Shown: positions 12,135-25,300 of the stretch, in pieces
Layout: the number at the start of each line of letters is the position of its first letter
Position numbering within the stretch: position 1 is the stretch's first letter
Assembly (NCBI GenBank): GCA_032622095.1
Contig: CP136061.1
Span: 216,472,373-216,536,372, forward strand
DNA: 64,000 bases
Direction of reading: 5' to 3'
Source: Siphonodentalium dalli
Taxonomy: Eukaryota; Mollusca; Scaphopoda; Gadilida; Siphonodentaliidae
The notes under the pieces: generated by a model
Told to the model about the DNA's origin: nothing
The model's database searches: none
Seen by the model: the letters and a program-made list of their open reading frames with translations, nothing else
Position numbers and translations under genes: made by a program

Positions 12135-12529
12135 TATATATCCTGAACATCCCACCAAATGAAGAATTGACTATTCTAATGTATACTTATAGTCCATTTT
12201 GGGAAAATCCTATATTTATTGGATCACATTGCCGGGTATGAGTTTTTATGAAAAAACATCTGAAGTTCGATTCGGGAGTTGATCTGATTAAATTTCTTTT
12301 TGAAATTATGTACTCAGTAAATTATGTGCTAAGTATGTTATTTTCTAAAAGATAACATGTTTCTTGATTCTTGGATTAGCTCCAATTTTAGATTCCCAGA
12401 AAAAAAACAGCTTGAGGGCCAGTCAGTTTATTTTGGGGTTGTTTGGGGTACATTTTTTGGGGGATCTGTGGCCATGTGTGGCCATGCTATACACATAATT
12501 AACATGACTATCATAGATCCATAAATCAC

Positions 12530-12660
12530 AGCCCTCTTTAAATAATAATTCAGATGGTTTGGCAGTCCGCTATGGCATCCCTTTGACGCAGCCCAGTTTG
12601 CTTTAGCAAATGGCTTCGTCATTGCTGATTGACGTAGCCAAATATGAGGGCTGTAAATTG
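12530..12660. mobile_element. Small palindromic element (CAGCCCTC...GAGGGCTG)
   Basis: Ends CAGCCCTC and GAGGGCTG; core GCAGTCCGCTATGGCATCCC with CAGCCCAGTTTGCTTTAGCA. A related copy at 16480-16590 (CAATCCGCTATGGCACCC...ATGAGGGCTG) lies inside another repeat. Confidence 0.6.
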
Positions 12661-14624
12661 TGAATGAATGCTGTGGGTGGACATGAGTCTCAGTGGATAA
12701 ATTATTAGTGCTCTTCCAATGGCCTGACATCTGAGGGAGGTATGCAGGCAGAAATTATTATCATTCACTGCACATCACCCAGCTCTTTAATATATCATCC
12801 TCATATTGATAGCCTCACATCAGCCTGCCATGATGTCATGATAAAGTGATATCACCAAATTGATTCTCTGCTTGTGTGGCCTATAAACTGATTAGCGACC
12901 ACTCACACCAAATTATTTTTCCAATCTCCCTGATTGGTTCATGGTTTTCAATTATGGGTGCTGATATACTATGGCAGTGGCTTTCAGAAGTTTGATAGAA
13001 TTTATTGAAAGATGGCTGACTTTTAATCTGGTTTATCATTTAGCAACATTTGGTTGGTTTAAAGCCACACATGACATACAGGGTCTATTTGATTTGTCTA
13101 CAATAGGTGACAAGAGAGTATTTCCAACAAATTTCTCTCTGTGCCCAGGTAGCAATACACAATTTCTGGCCATTTTCACCATTTTGAGGGGGGTACTGTA
13201 CTACAACCTTCTGCTGTGGCATGGTCATTGATAAACAGCACATGAGTGCTTGTTACAAGATACAGAAATGGTCAGAGTATTATCCGTCTGTATTTTGACA
13301 GGCATTGTCTCATCACAAGTTGAATTATCTCCCTTAGACTGACTTAGAAAAATCTTCATTTTAACAATGTTTTGGCAGATATTTTGCCTCTTCGGTCCCA
13401 TAGCTAACAATGATAGAGTGAATGTCAGTCTATAATCACTTTATGAGCTGATAGAACCTAGATATATGTAAGATACATGTATATTAAAAAATAAAAAAAA
13501 GTTATATCAATTTTGAAATTTTGTCTTCGAAGTTCGAAGTGCAGACGACTGTTTTCAAGGGAGAGAAATCAAGCTCTTTTCTGGTGCAGTATCATACAGA
13601 GCTGGCCAACATCAGTTTCCAAAAACATACTTCGTATTCAAACGTCATCCCATTTTGTATACTATGGTAACTTTATAAAATAGTTAAACCATCAAACCAT
13701 TACTTTCAGACATAACAGAAGCCAAACTGACAGTTATAGCCCTTATATGGTTAAAATCCTATTTTTCAGCCCCTCCCCCTTACAAACCCATGAAAAGCCT
13801 CACATCAGCTGTATTACTCAGAACTAATGAAACACTGGAAACCCACCAATAAAATTCAGCTCCTTTCTTACAAATGATAAAATTTCTATTTCAAAACAAA
13901 CCATGTGTTCAAATTTTACCAAAGTCTAAGATAACCAAGCATAATTGTTTAGCCCTTTCTTTAAAATACTCATGAAATTACACATGTGTGACATTACAAT
14001 ATAATATATAGATAGAACGACACAAGTATGTGAAGCTACTATGAACAGGCTAACATTATTGTACGAGCTTGTTGTGACACAATGGTAAAACAAGAAATGT
14101 AGGACGAGAACCATAGGTTTGAGTTTTACCTCGCGGCATCAGGGGTAGATTTAATTAAAAAAAATTTGCATAGAATTTTGCAGCACTGGGTAGATTTTGT
14201 ATAGCATTCCCTTGCCAGTAACATGTGAACTCATGTCTTAGAGATTAAAGCATAGCATAGCAAGATTTATAGAGTACTGCAGTAATGTATTATGTTGATG
14301 TTGACAGTGCTTGTGTGTCAACTGATGTCAAAACAACTGTCCGATAATCTAATCTAACTGTGAATTCCCAATTGTTCACTAAAGGTGTGAAACAAACATA
14401 TAGGCATCTAATCAGGCACCTGACTGTTGTTATTGTCAGGTTAACAGCATTATTGGAACAAAAGACCATGTTTTTACTGTACTAAATCTGTTCCAGATAA
14501 CAAAGCTGAAGTGAAGTGGTCAGTGAAGTGTCATTTGATGGATAAATGCAGCACTTTGGACCTTGTTGAGATGAAGTGATCTATATAGAATATGTATCGG
14601 GTGATGTGAGGGGGTGATTCAAGC
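12661..14624. other. Unassigned
   Basis: The 86-codon + frame at 12971-13231 shows no recognisable motif. No exon chain or RNA gene seen. Confidence 0.45.
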
Positions 14625-15180
14625 ATCTATTGGCTGACGCTAAGATGACATGAGCCTTAGTAGAGAAAATACTGAGTGGATGTAGGTGGGTAGGTTGCCT
14701 GGGTGATTAGGTCACTAAAGTAGTACATGTACTGACATCATAAAAATAAATTTCTTCCGGTCAGTGACCAATTAAACTTTGTTTGGGTCAGCTGTATTCA
14801 GATGATGGAAGTAGTAAGCATTCTTAACCCACTGATTATTCAATTAGGAGATCTATTGGCTGACGCTAAGATGACGTGAGCCTTAGTAGAGAAAATACTG
14901 AGTGGATGTAGGTGGGTAGGTTGCCTGGGTGATTAGGTCACTAAAGTAGTACATGTACTGACATCATAAAATAAATTTCTTCCATTCAGTGACCAATTAA
15001 ACTTTGTTTGGGTCAGCTTTATTCAGATGATGGAAGTAGTAAGCATTCTTAACCCACTGATTATTCAATTAGGAGATAAATGTACTCTGTTGAATAGGCA
15101 CATAAACTTTGTTTGGGTCAGCATTATTTAGATGATGGAAGCACAAAGCATTCTTAACCCACTGATTATTCAATTAGGAG
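14625..15180. repeat. 226-bp direct tandem repeat, 2.4 units
   Basis: Unit 1 14625-14850 and unit 2 14851-15075 (starting ATCTATTGGCTGACGCTAAG) are nearly identical. A partial third unit (about 15100-15180) repeats ACTTTGTTTGGGTCAGC to CAATTAGGAG. The link ATAAATGTACTCTGTTG between units 2 and 3 provides the empty insertion site for the MITE that follows. Confidence 0.92.
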
Positions 15181-15189
15181 ATAAACATA

Positions 15190-15321
15190 CAGTAATGCCC
15201 TAAGTAATCGACTCCGAGAGCTTTCCGATGAATGGCAACAAGCCATATTTCCGACTAAATCCTGAAAAGTTACCCATAATTCTGCTGTGTTTAAGGAGTC
15301 GGATTACTTAGGGCATTACTG
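15190..15321. mobile_element. TA-type foldback MITE, copy 5 (with paralogous empty site)
   Basis: 132 bp, TA at 15188-15189 and 15322-15323. The neighbouring repeat unit shows the pre-insertion sequence TGTACTCTGTTGAATAGG; here the same words read CATA[element]TACTCTGTTGAATAGG. This fixes the element ends as CAGTAATGCCC...GGGCATTACTG and the duplication as TA. Confidence 0.93.
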
Positions 15322-15404
15322 TACTCTGTTGAATAGGCTATTCCAGGATTTGAGCATGAAAATAGTTTGTACAAGCTGGCTTGCCAAAGAGAATTCACCA
15401 AACA

Positions 15405-15780
15405 TTTTAAAGTGATGTGAAACACTCCGGTAGGGTGATAAAATAGAAATCTTACTCAAAGTAGCTATTTTTACAATTATTATATCCAAATTGGCAACAC
15501 ACACCATCAGTCTTAAATATTAATTAATTGAAGTGACTCTCGGTGGCGGAATTGTTTGCGTTAGTTTGTCGTTGATATTTGCATCCCAAAACTTGTGTAA
15601 ATATTTACAACTGAGCGTAGTTCAGATGATGTTTCCTTGGAATGGTACAGTTGGTTTGTTGGAAATTTTTGGTGATGTTAGTAAAATGCTACATTCCCCA
15701 GGTTGGCATAGCGCCTGGGTACTATTAAACTTATCAGTTTCACACACCTTAACAAGTCCATAATATGCTTTTAAAAGAAA
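15405..15780. repeat. GTGATGTGAAACACTC repeat, copy 1
   Basis: Shares GTGATGTGAAACACTC, TAGTTCAGATGATGTTT, AATGCTACATTCCCCAGG and AACAAGTCCATAATATG with 62733-63010. A diverged inverted copy lies at about 30247-30480 (intron of IPPK). Frames inside are by-products. Confidence 0.7.
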
Positions 15781-16189
15781 CTGCATGCAGAAAATATTTA
15801 TCGGCATTACATGGTATGAAGTGAGATTATCCTTTTGCCGGTGATAAAATCTCTGGGCACGTTCTATAGGGTTACTTGGAGCAGCACCCGAACAGCTTCC
15901 ATTCAATTATAGCTATAGTAAACCACTTTCCTGTTTTACTCGATATTACAGGACTCATGGCTGTGCGATGACATATCTGACACGTGTTGTCAATAACAGC
16001 AGACTCTATTCAAAATTGAGCACATTTCAGCGAACGATGCTGGTGAATCGAATACTAAAGTTAGCTGCTCTTGACCTATCAGAATGCATCTCAACTAAAT
16101 AACTGACAGAGAATCACTTAAACAGAGTACATCTCTTCGTAACAAGTTATTTTTTGTAGATACTGGGGTATAAAGTAATATAAATGAAT

Positions 16190-16690
16190 TAAGTCACCTG
16201 CCAGGAAAAGCTTCTATCAATTGATATTAATTTTATTAAGAATTTCTTATCACATTCTCAGAACAGTTTTAGGGGCTATTTATATAACAAATCTCATAAA
16301 AACATTTTGGAACGTATCAAGAGGGAGAACTCTATCTTGTTAGCACCCTCAATCTTGACAAATTTCTTTTTGACTCAGAGATTTTACAGTGATTTACGTT
16401 ATGCTGCATCAGAAATAATCCAATTTATTATGCCTTTATAAGCAAATAATATATTTCAATCTTGAGTTTACATGTACAGCCATCTTAATTTAGATTGTTT
16501 GGCTTTGGCAATCCGCTATGGCACCCTTTGCCATGGCCCAGTTTGCTTCAGCAAATTGCCTTGCATTGCCATAGCCATTTATGAGGGCTGCATGTATCTA
16601 TATTTTATTCACAAAAAACCTAGTTGTAGTCTTGAAATTGGCTTTTATAAAAATGATGTTGTGGCCCAGAAGAGATGCACTATCTTTAAG
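16190..16690. repeat. CTATCAATTGATATTAATTT repeat, copy 1 (interrupted)
   Basis: Matches 21250-21640 and, inverted, 30895-31265: TTCTATCAATTGATATTAAT, AGGGAGAACTCTATCT, and TTGAAATTGGCTTTTATAAA with GGCCCAGAAGAGATGCAC. The CAATCCGCTATGG palindrome (16480-16590) interrupts it. Confidence 0.7.
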
Positions 16691-16885
16691 GATACTCTGT
16701 GCAGTGCACTTGTTTACTTGGGGGGGGGGGGCACTCCATGCAATACACTTGTTTACTGATACTTGGGTTGGGGAGATACTCTGTGTGGTGCACTCGTTAA
16801 CTTGGAGGGAGAGATACTCTGGGTAGAGCACTTGTTGAATTTATTGTGGGGTACTCTGTGGGGAAAAGTGCTCTTCTGGAGATTT
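16690..16885. repeat. Degenerate ~41-bp tandem array
   Basis: Five degenerate units starting ACTCTGTG or ACTCCATG at about 16692, 16732, 16775, 16816 and 16853, with inner word GCACTTGTTTACTTGG. A poly-G run lies at about 16721. Confidence 0.6.
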
Positions 16886-17142
16886 TGTCCCTAATTGCCA
16901 CCAGAGCTTCCACCATCCCTGATTTATATGACAGGATGAAGGCTTTCATTTTTCAGTTGTAATTTAAGTGGAGGTTCATAAAGAATGCATATAAACTGAA
17001 TACATGTAGTACATGGCCATGCTTTGTAACTAGTTGTGCCCATTAAAAATTACCACAAAGGCCTTCGGCCTTTGAGTGATTTTTCATACATTCCTATAAT
17101 AAAATATTCTATAAACAAGGTACAGATTAATCACAATGTTCA

Positions 17143-17292
17143 CATTCATGCAACTATTCTGATATTAAAATATTGTGTCAAATTTGTCCCAAGGTGAAAG
17201 TTTTCATATTATAAAGCATTCATGCAATTATTCTGATAAATATTGTCAAATTTGTCCCAAGGTGAAAGTTTTCATATTATAAAGCATTCATA
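17143..17292. repeat. 74-bp direct tandem repeat, two units
   Basis: CATTCATGCAACTATTCTGA starts at 17143 and recurs at 17217; both units contain TTTGTCCCAAGGTGAAAG and TTCATATTATAAAG. The first bases of a third copy begin at 17285. Confidence 0.88.
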
Positions 17293-18255
17293 CAATGCCT
17301 TTGCATTATGTTTGATATAGCATACTTCACTATTGTGGCATTGTCAGCCCTTCCAGTGTCACGATTTCATAGGAATGTTAGATTGAGAAAATAGTTGAAT
17401 ACCAGCAGCCTATTCAGTTGATTGTTGATATGGCGGTTGCAATCCTTAATGCTATCATTTTCTGAAGGCCATGGTTTGGTTTATGGCGCCATGGATCTTA
17501 AATCTATGGTGTGACGTCATTCAGGTTATTTCAAGTTATTTGATCAGTACACGATTTGGAGCAGTGTGTACATGGAAATGGCAGATGTAAATCCATATAA
17601 TTGGACTGCAATTAAATATTTTTATGGACATTTTGCCCCTCCTGGCCTCTACTAAATTGAGTTTTACCAAACCTTACAGAATGAATACGACCTGCAGCTA
17701 GTGGTTTGACCTGCAGCTAGTGGTCAAACCGAGGGCATGTCATATCGTGCTTTATGCACTGGGTCATGTGAGATTGATGAGTGACATTTGCATATCCTCG
17801 CTGCAATTAATTGTTACATCTATTGTATAATAATCATCACCATATGTCATCTGTTGCATAAACTGTAAATTACTTGTCAGCTGGGTGACCTTATGTGCTC
17901 CTAGGTTTTGTATGCAGGACAAATGTTGTGGATAGTCCATATATCATCTGACACAGTTTTAACTCTTTTCCTGCCATGGCCGACGAGATTTTCTTAACCC
18001 TTTCTTTAAGGCCATTGCACACTTGAGCAATCATGCTTAGCCATCGGACTCCCGAGTAATATTGCACATCAGGTTTGTCATGCACTTGAGCAATCCGGCT
18101 TTAATAGCACTATGTGACTTGGATTTATTTCCAGACCACTGCCATGTGATGTACTATCAACAGCTGATCGCCCACATAGCACAGCAGGTACATTTTACAC
18201 ATTGATGAAAGCCTAATTTCATTGTTTTCAACACTCTTGGCTAAGCAATGACCAC
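17293..18255. other. Unassigned
   Basis: Includes a small repeat GACCTGCAGCTAGTGG twice at about 17690-17726. A 40-codon open patch at about 18084-18205 is discussed among rejected items. Confidence 0.45.
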
Positions 18256-18683
18256 GCCATGAAATACTGTGTCTGTCATTTGCATAATGAGGTCTCCAGA
18301 GGGTGAATTTAGTGATTTTATCCCGCACAGTGGGCTACCATCACCAAATTAACCCTCTGGTGACCTCATTCTGCTTTAGGCCTCATCTTCTGTGAAGTAT
18401 CTTTTGTCTCAAAATAACATTATTTTTAGTTACTTCTGTTCAGTTTCTATATCCCCTAATTTGCAGAAGATAAAATGCAAAATCGAGGTGACTTATGGGT
18501 GAACATCACTAACTGGGGAACATCAAATTGATCCCAGGTCTCCCATAGCAGTTGAGGCCAAAGCAGAATGAGGTTCTCAGAGGGTGAATTTGGTGATGCT
18601 AGCTCATCGTGCGTGATAGTGTCACTAAATCCACTCTATGGGGAACCCTTCTGTAAATTATAGACACACTATTTCAAGGCTTG
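18256..18683. mobile_element. Double-hairpin MITE, copy 2
   Basis: Left end GTCTGTCATTTGCATAATGA and right end GACACACTATTTCAAGGC; inner words CTATATCCCCTAATTTGCAG, CATCTTCTG and GGTCTCCCATAGCAGTTGAG present. It lies 0.6 kb upstream of IPPK exon a. Confidence 0.82.
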
Positions 18684-19318
18684 ACTCTAGCTTATTTCCC
18701 CAAAGGTCCCTTGAGTCTGATGACTTGAATTTGTCCAGGCTATTTTGTTATTTACCCATAACTTCTTCGCCATTATATGGTTCTTTAATGCATGCACATT
18801 GTGATGTTCTGGTGACCACAGCATTATCCCTGGACATTACGCTATGTGAGAAGCTGCGTACAAAATTTACCCAGTACATTTTTAGATGTGTCCGAGATTA
18901 TTTTTAGTTCCTAAAATAATTTATAGAGCATTGATCAAGTTATCGGTTGTCGATTTGTGTTGCTCATGGTACTGGGAATGCAGGTGTTGATGCAAAATTG
19001 ACTGATACCCTGTTGGATTCTAACCCTCAACTGAGTCGAAGGTGTATGTAGCTCAGAGGTTGGCCAACTAACCAACTGATCTATCATTGAGTTCATATCT
19101 GCTGATGATGGGAAGGGTTTGATCACATTATTTTTAAAAGAAAATTGATAATTGGTTAAAGTTACTGTTAAAAGCTTATAGCCATGCTAAAGATGCTCTT
19201 TAAAAAGTGTGTCCAATGATGTTGACATTTTCCATTTTAGAAATCCTTCTTTGTTCATCATATAAACATTTTAATTCCTCTCTGTCTGCATATTAATTAG
19301 GTCTTGTTCTAATTTCAG
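18684..19318. other. Unassigned intron-side DNA before IPPK exon a
   Basis: No exon recognised other than the acceptor of 19319. Confidence 0.5.
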
Positions 19319-19391
19319 GAGTCGCCAGAGAATGAAACATGCTTTAAAAGAACTATGTGAAAATCCTCAAAATAACCTCAAGATATGTCTA
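19319..19391 (+). CDS. IPPK: IPPK exon a (first recognised exon)
   Basis: Acceptor CTAATTTCAG ends at 19318 and donor GTAAGT starts at 19392. The first base completes a codon split over the upstream intron (the previous exon must end with two codon bases). It then reads SRQRMKHALKELCENPQNN and LKICL, matching human NKQRMHFALKSLLQEAQNNLKIF. It ends in phase 0. A TA-type foldback MITE begins 43 bp past the exon end. Confidence 0.9.
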
Positions 19392-22300
19392 GTAAGTATT
19401 TTAGATGGAGTATTGGATAGCTGACTTCAGTTACAGTAATTCCCTAAATAATCTAATCCTTAACCACAGCATAATTATCAGTAATTTTTCAGGAGAGAGC
19501 TTTCCAATGAATGGCAACAAGCAATATTTCAAACTAAATCCTGATAAATTACCTTTAATTCTGCTGTGGTTAAGGAGTTGATTATTTAGGGCATTACTGT
19601 ATCGGTTCATTTAAGGATTGGAACTTCTTCCCATTTTTGTATCAAACCTCATTTCACAGGATATCCAACTTAGAAAAATGAACCATTTGAGGGTTTTAAT
19701 ATTTTCACATTTTGTATGTCTTTAAAATGGGACATACTTGTTTTATATTTTTCGTCTGTCCGTCTAGTTGTCCGTCCATTCATTTGGCACTACCATATAT
19801 ATGTATCTGCCAAAAACATATAGAACTATTGGACTAGGTATATCCTAGAGAATGATTGCAGTGTCTGAAGAAATCATATAATTACTATAGACTGTTGCTC
19901 CTCTCATTATAGGAAGGAAAAGAAGTGTATGGGTCATCACGGCAGGACAATTTGATACGTGTTCTGCAGAGAATTTTTGGTGGAAGTGCCAACCATGTGA
20001 GAAACGGGAGATTATTTCCCAGGTACCTGTTTGAGAATTATCTTTTGCTTAGTCTACACATCTACACATCTATCATATGGTTACTGTTCTTCTTAACTGA
20101 AACTTTTCTTTGACTTGAGTTAAATAAAAAAATTCTCTGCTTTTTCTAGTCTCACCTGAAAATAGATTAAAATTTATATTCATGTTGGTAATGGACAGTT
20201 ATTAAAAAAAAATCTTTATCTTAGGCACTAGAATGGACCATTGGATATCAGATTTGATACATTATATTTCTGCAAATATGTTGTTTAAACAATCAGTAAA
20301 AGTTTGGAATTTCTACAACATATATCATATTTTCTATCAATAGATAATTATGTACCATATGTTTATTTTTAGAAATATTCTCTGTTGTCAATTGGGCTCA
20401 GGTAGATAATTAAACAATTCTTAATTAATAGATGAAATTAGAATAATTTAATAGGTCCCCAAAATCAATTTATTTTAAAGTACCCATGACTGATTTCAAA
20501 GGGGTCACGCACAACACTCCACACTTCATTTCATGTGCTGATTGGAAAATATACTTCAACACATATATTCTACAGCCATTCTTGAAATAAAATATCAAAT
20601 ATATTGCACTTTAAGGAACTTAGAACTTTTCATTTAACCCTTTGAGTGCCAGGTCCGATTTTTGTATCAACCCATATACCCTGTGCCAATGCATTCTCTT
20701 ATATATGCGAGTCGACCATAGGTCGCCTCGCATATATAAGAGAATGCATTGGCTTAACAATTTTTTTTGTTTTTTTTTGTTTTTTACAATTTTTTACAAT
20801 TTTAATATATTTTATTATATTCTTTAACAGACTCAAAGGGTTAAGTTGCGCAGAATTGTTGAAATTTATGACTTAAAATTGTAAACAGGAATAATATAGA
20901 CTGATTGTTTTTTCTTTGAAATTCCCCAAACACCTAACCCTTCCATGCCTGGAGCTTCCTTAAATTGTGTGAAGACCATGTGCCAATGCATTCTCTTATA
21001 TATGTGAGTCCCCCATATGGAGCTTCACATATAAGAGAATACATTGGCCTAACAATATTTATCTTGACCTTGTAAGCCAGTTAGCCAGTGCACTCTCTTG
21101 TACATCCGAGACTGTGGGAGAATGCACTGGCACAGTATAATGCTGCACCAGCGCAGCTCCCATCATGAAAGGGTAAATTAAAGATAGTGTATCTCTTTCT
21201 AACATGTTTCTGCAGAATTAAATAATAGATATGGATCGATGACACCTGTCTGGAAACGCTCTATCAATTAACAGTGATTTTATTTCAATTTTTTTCTGAT
21301 ATTATACATACAACCTTTCAGGACATTTTTACAGGATATTTTTAGAACAAAAACTTCATACGATCTTGTGGAACGTTTGGAGCATAGCAAGGGGGAGAAC
21401 TCTATCTAGTTAGCACTCTCCATCAAGGCAAATTGTCATTTTGATTCAGTTATTTTGCTCGCCTACATGAGGAATAAACCACTTTATTATGTCTTTTAAT
21501 ATAGACAATAATATACCCAATATTCACTATTGTCTGTGTTTTATTCACAGAAAAAGGTAAAAGTCTTGAAATCAGGTTTTATAAATATTACGATGCTGTT
21601 GTAAATGTGGCCCGGAAGAGATATACTATCTTTAAAGGTACTCAATCCGATCAGACGCTCCTAATTTACTATTTCTTTGGCTTCGAGGGTAAACAATATT
21701 TGATTCGAGTCGAGGAACCTACCCATCAAAGCTCAGAGTGATTAGTTATCGATTTTTGAAGTTTGCGATTTCTATTGGTTGTGGGACAGTTTTTGCCGGT
21801 CAAAGGGATGGTGTTGCAGATAAAGATGGATAACTCTAAAATCAAGTGGTTATTATTACCTCTTTATTTCAGAGTTATCCATCTTTATCTACAAGATCAA
21901 CCGTCTGACCGGCAAGTTCTGTCCCACAAACAATAGAAATCGCAAACTTCAAACATCGATATCTAATCACCCTGAGCTTTGATGTGTGAGTTCCTCGACT
22001 CGAATAAAATATTTTTACCCCCGAAGCCAAAGAAATAGTAATTTAGGAGCGTCTGATCGGATTGAGTACCTTTAACTTCTTCTAAACTATGATTTATGCA
22101 ATCCAGAAGTTACGGTTATGCCCTACATAATCGACTTCTTAACCACAGCAGAATTATGGGTAACTTTGCAGGATTTAGTCGGAAATATGGCTTGTTGCCA
22201 TTCATCGGAAAGCTCTCAGTCGATTATTTAGGGCATTACTGTATGTGTAATAATTACGTCACTGAAAACTTTAGATAAAATGTGACTTTATTCTTCTCTA

Positions 22301-25300
22301 TGATAAAAAGACATGTTATTCTTATCAATTCCAATGAATTTACTTTCCGAAGAACAAGGTCATTAATAGACCCTGGACATTGGATATGTGATTTTACTTG
22401 AGAATACTATGTAAAAGTGTTCAAGAATGCACCACCCTTCCTACACATAATTATAGTGCATTTATACCTTTATGGTGCTTTGAACACTCATATAATCCTA
22501 TTGATGTGCGCATGACCGAGTTTAGATCACCAACACCTTGAAGGCATACATTCTCTATGTTGGTGTACTCAATATACCCCTTGTAAACTTATTGAATAAA
22601 TTTCATTATGTGACTAGACCTAATATGGCGTAAATTGTGGTAATTGATGACGTAATCTATGTAGGTTTAATGATTGCCTAAAGGTAACCCGGTATTGACC
22701 TTTATTATGAGCAAAGATGAATTAAAATGTGCTATATGTAGCTTGACTTGAGGGGATTAGTCTCTTAAAATTTTCTGTGTGAGTAATACAATTAACCTAC
22801 ACACTTTGCACAAAGTATAGATTATTTTAGAAAGTGTCTGGTTTTAAATTGATGTTATTTTTATGAGACACATAGACCACACTTCATACACTCGTCTGGA
22901 ATCATGGAAAAGTCATGGAATTGTGAAATTGCTATTCCAGACCTGGAAAATGAGATTATTTTTATCGGGTGGTATGGAAAAAGTCATGGGAAAATACACC
23001 CCCCCCCCCCCAGTTTGTCCAGGCAAGGGTTTGGAAAAGTTATGCACTCCCTTGAAAGTCATGGAATTGCAAAGCAAAACACTGTACAATATCGATGCTT
23101 TATTCTCCAAAAAAAACAGTACATGCTCATACACGTATGAAGACAAGCCATATGAGTTAGCTGATGGCAATTTGTTCACATACATTGTACATACTAGTAC
23201 TGTGCAAACCTGTGTTTAGTGTGCCAGTCATTTGCAGAATTAGGTCCCCAGAGGGTGAATTTAGTGATGCTATCCCGCGCAGCGGGCTAGCATAAAAAAA
23301 TTTACCCTCTGGGGACCGCATTCTGCATGGCCTCGTCTGCTATGGGAGACATAGACTCAGATTGAAGTTTCCAAATTGTGAATATTGTGATGTACACCCA
23401 TTGGGAACCTTGATTATGCAATGTGTCGTCTGCCAATTTGGGGATATAGAGAAACTAAACTAAAAAAGAAATAGAATCTATGTGAAGTAGTTTCTATAGA
23501 AATTTGATAATAAACTTTCCAGAGAAGATGAGGCCTAAGCAGAATAATGATGCTAGCCCTCTATGCAGGATAGTGTCACTAAATTCACCCTCTGGGGAAC
23601 TCATTCTGCAAATGACAGGCAAAATATACTCAGGCCTGTCAGATCAGCCAAATTGAGTCAATGAAGTTGAATTATACAGGAGAAAATGGACCAATTCTTT
23701 AATAAATCAATTTTCTAATTTCCGGATAGGTATAGAAAAGTTATGGAATTTTGTCAGGGAAAATTCTTGGAAATTAGCTGAAAATCTTAAATAGAGGAGG
23801 CTTGCTGAGATGCTGTCAAAAAACTAGCCAGGCAGATTGCCTCTAAATTTGGCCCATCCCACACCTTAGATATAACTAAAGATAATACTATTGTAATACA
23901 TATCTTCAAAATGTTAATGGGGGATGACCCCCACACAAGTAATGAAAGCCTCACTACCATATATTCAGATATACTTATAGTTTTTAATAAAATATTGCTG
24001 TTTTTGGCTTTAAATTTTACGGATGTTTTCTGCATATTGTACCATCTTAAATTGTTCCCTGGTTTCGGTAGATTTAGAGTTATGGCTCAGGTACCGTGAA
24101 TCTCAGGCATCAAAACTCAATCTTCCATTTACATGTAGGTAGACTTCTATTGTAAATATAATGTCTAAAAGGCACTGGAAAAGAGATTATATATATTTGT
24201 TGGAAAATTATAAGCTTCATTCCCATCACATTATCTATGTGCCAATTAATTTCTAGAATTTTTTTGAATAATTAAAGCCTTCCACCCTGGTCCAATTTTG
24301 ATATGCCCATTCCAAAAACAAAAACAGTTGTATTATGTAAACAATCTGTTTGTCCATCCGTCTGTCTATCCGTCCATTATTAAACATTTTTCGTTTCCGA
24401 CCGATAACTCCAATTTGTATTATTTTTCTTATATACATGGAAACACAGGTATTTAATTTTAATAGCCTTAGAATACCTACTCTATGCTATACTGAAAATG
24501 CTTTTATCTAAGTTCTCTGCAGTTCTCTTGTCAATAATTGCTATTTTTATTTTTCAGTGAGTTCAGCCAGTTTTTCAACCTTCTGGTTGATGCCTTACAA
24601 TCTGTACCAGATGAAAACATCAAGACTGGAGAGAAGATGTGCAAGCCAGATGTTAAATACATCTCCCGATGCTGCAATAGTAAATACAATACTCGCTTGG
24701 ACAAAGGTTGGTAAAGAGGAGTAACTCTATCACAAATTTCACATAAAACTGTTTTTTTGAATGCATTCCGAATTGCTCACACTGGGCACTTTAACCCTTT
24801 ACCCAACAAACCGGCCAAAACCGGCCAAATAAAGCTTCAACAGCCTAAAATATCTTCGGTCTGTCTCAATAGAACCATACAAATATGGATATCATTGGAA
24901 CCGGCTCCTTGACCACATTGTGATAGTTACAGTTATACCCTGTGCCAATGCATTCTCTTATATATGCGAGTCGACCATAGGTCGCCTCGCATATATAAGA
25001 GAATGCATTGGCCTAAAAAAAATCTTTTTTTTTAACACTTTTTACCATTTTTTCTTACATTCTTTAACAATTTTATAATTTTTAATGTGTTAAGCCAATG
25101 CATTCTCTTATATATGCGAGGCGAATTATGGTCGACTCGCATATATAAGAGAATGCATTGGCACAGGGCCCTTCTGTTGGGTAAAGGGTTAAGTTCTAAA
25201 TATACAAAAAGAAAATGGTGAAGTTATACCAGAAAATCGGTGATTGGTCAACTGTCAATTGGTCACCTGTTTCATATCCGAATAAAACAGACCGTAACAT

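Noticed and set aside
18084-18205. Open patch containing CDLDLFPDHCHVMYY followed by GTACAT donor-like sequence, superficially like the CPLDLFSG motif of IPPK
   Set aside because: The possible donors leave phase 0, while IPPK exon 19319 needs two carried bases, and the residues after DLF do not match the family.
22863-23219. 118-codon + and 90-codon minus frames
   Set aside because: Translations of the GGAAAAGTCATGGAATT repeat and a poly-C tract.
24711-24716. GTAAAG as the donor of IPPK exon c
   Set aside because: It would leave two carried bases, which does not fit the two-base start of exon 29392; GTTGGT at 24707 fits.
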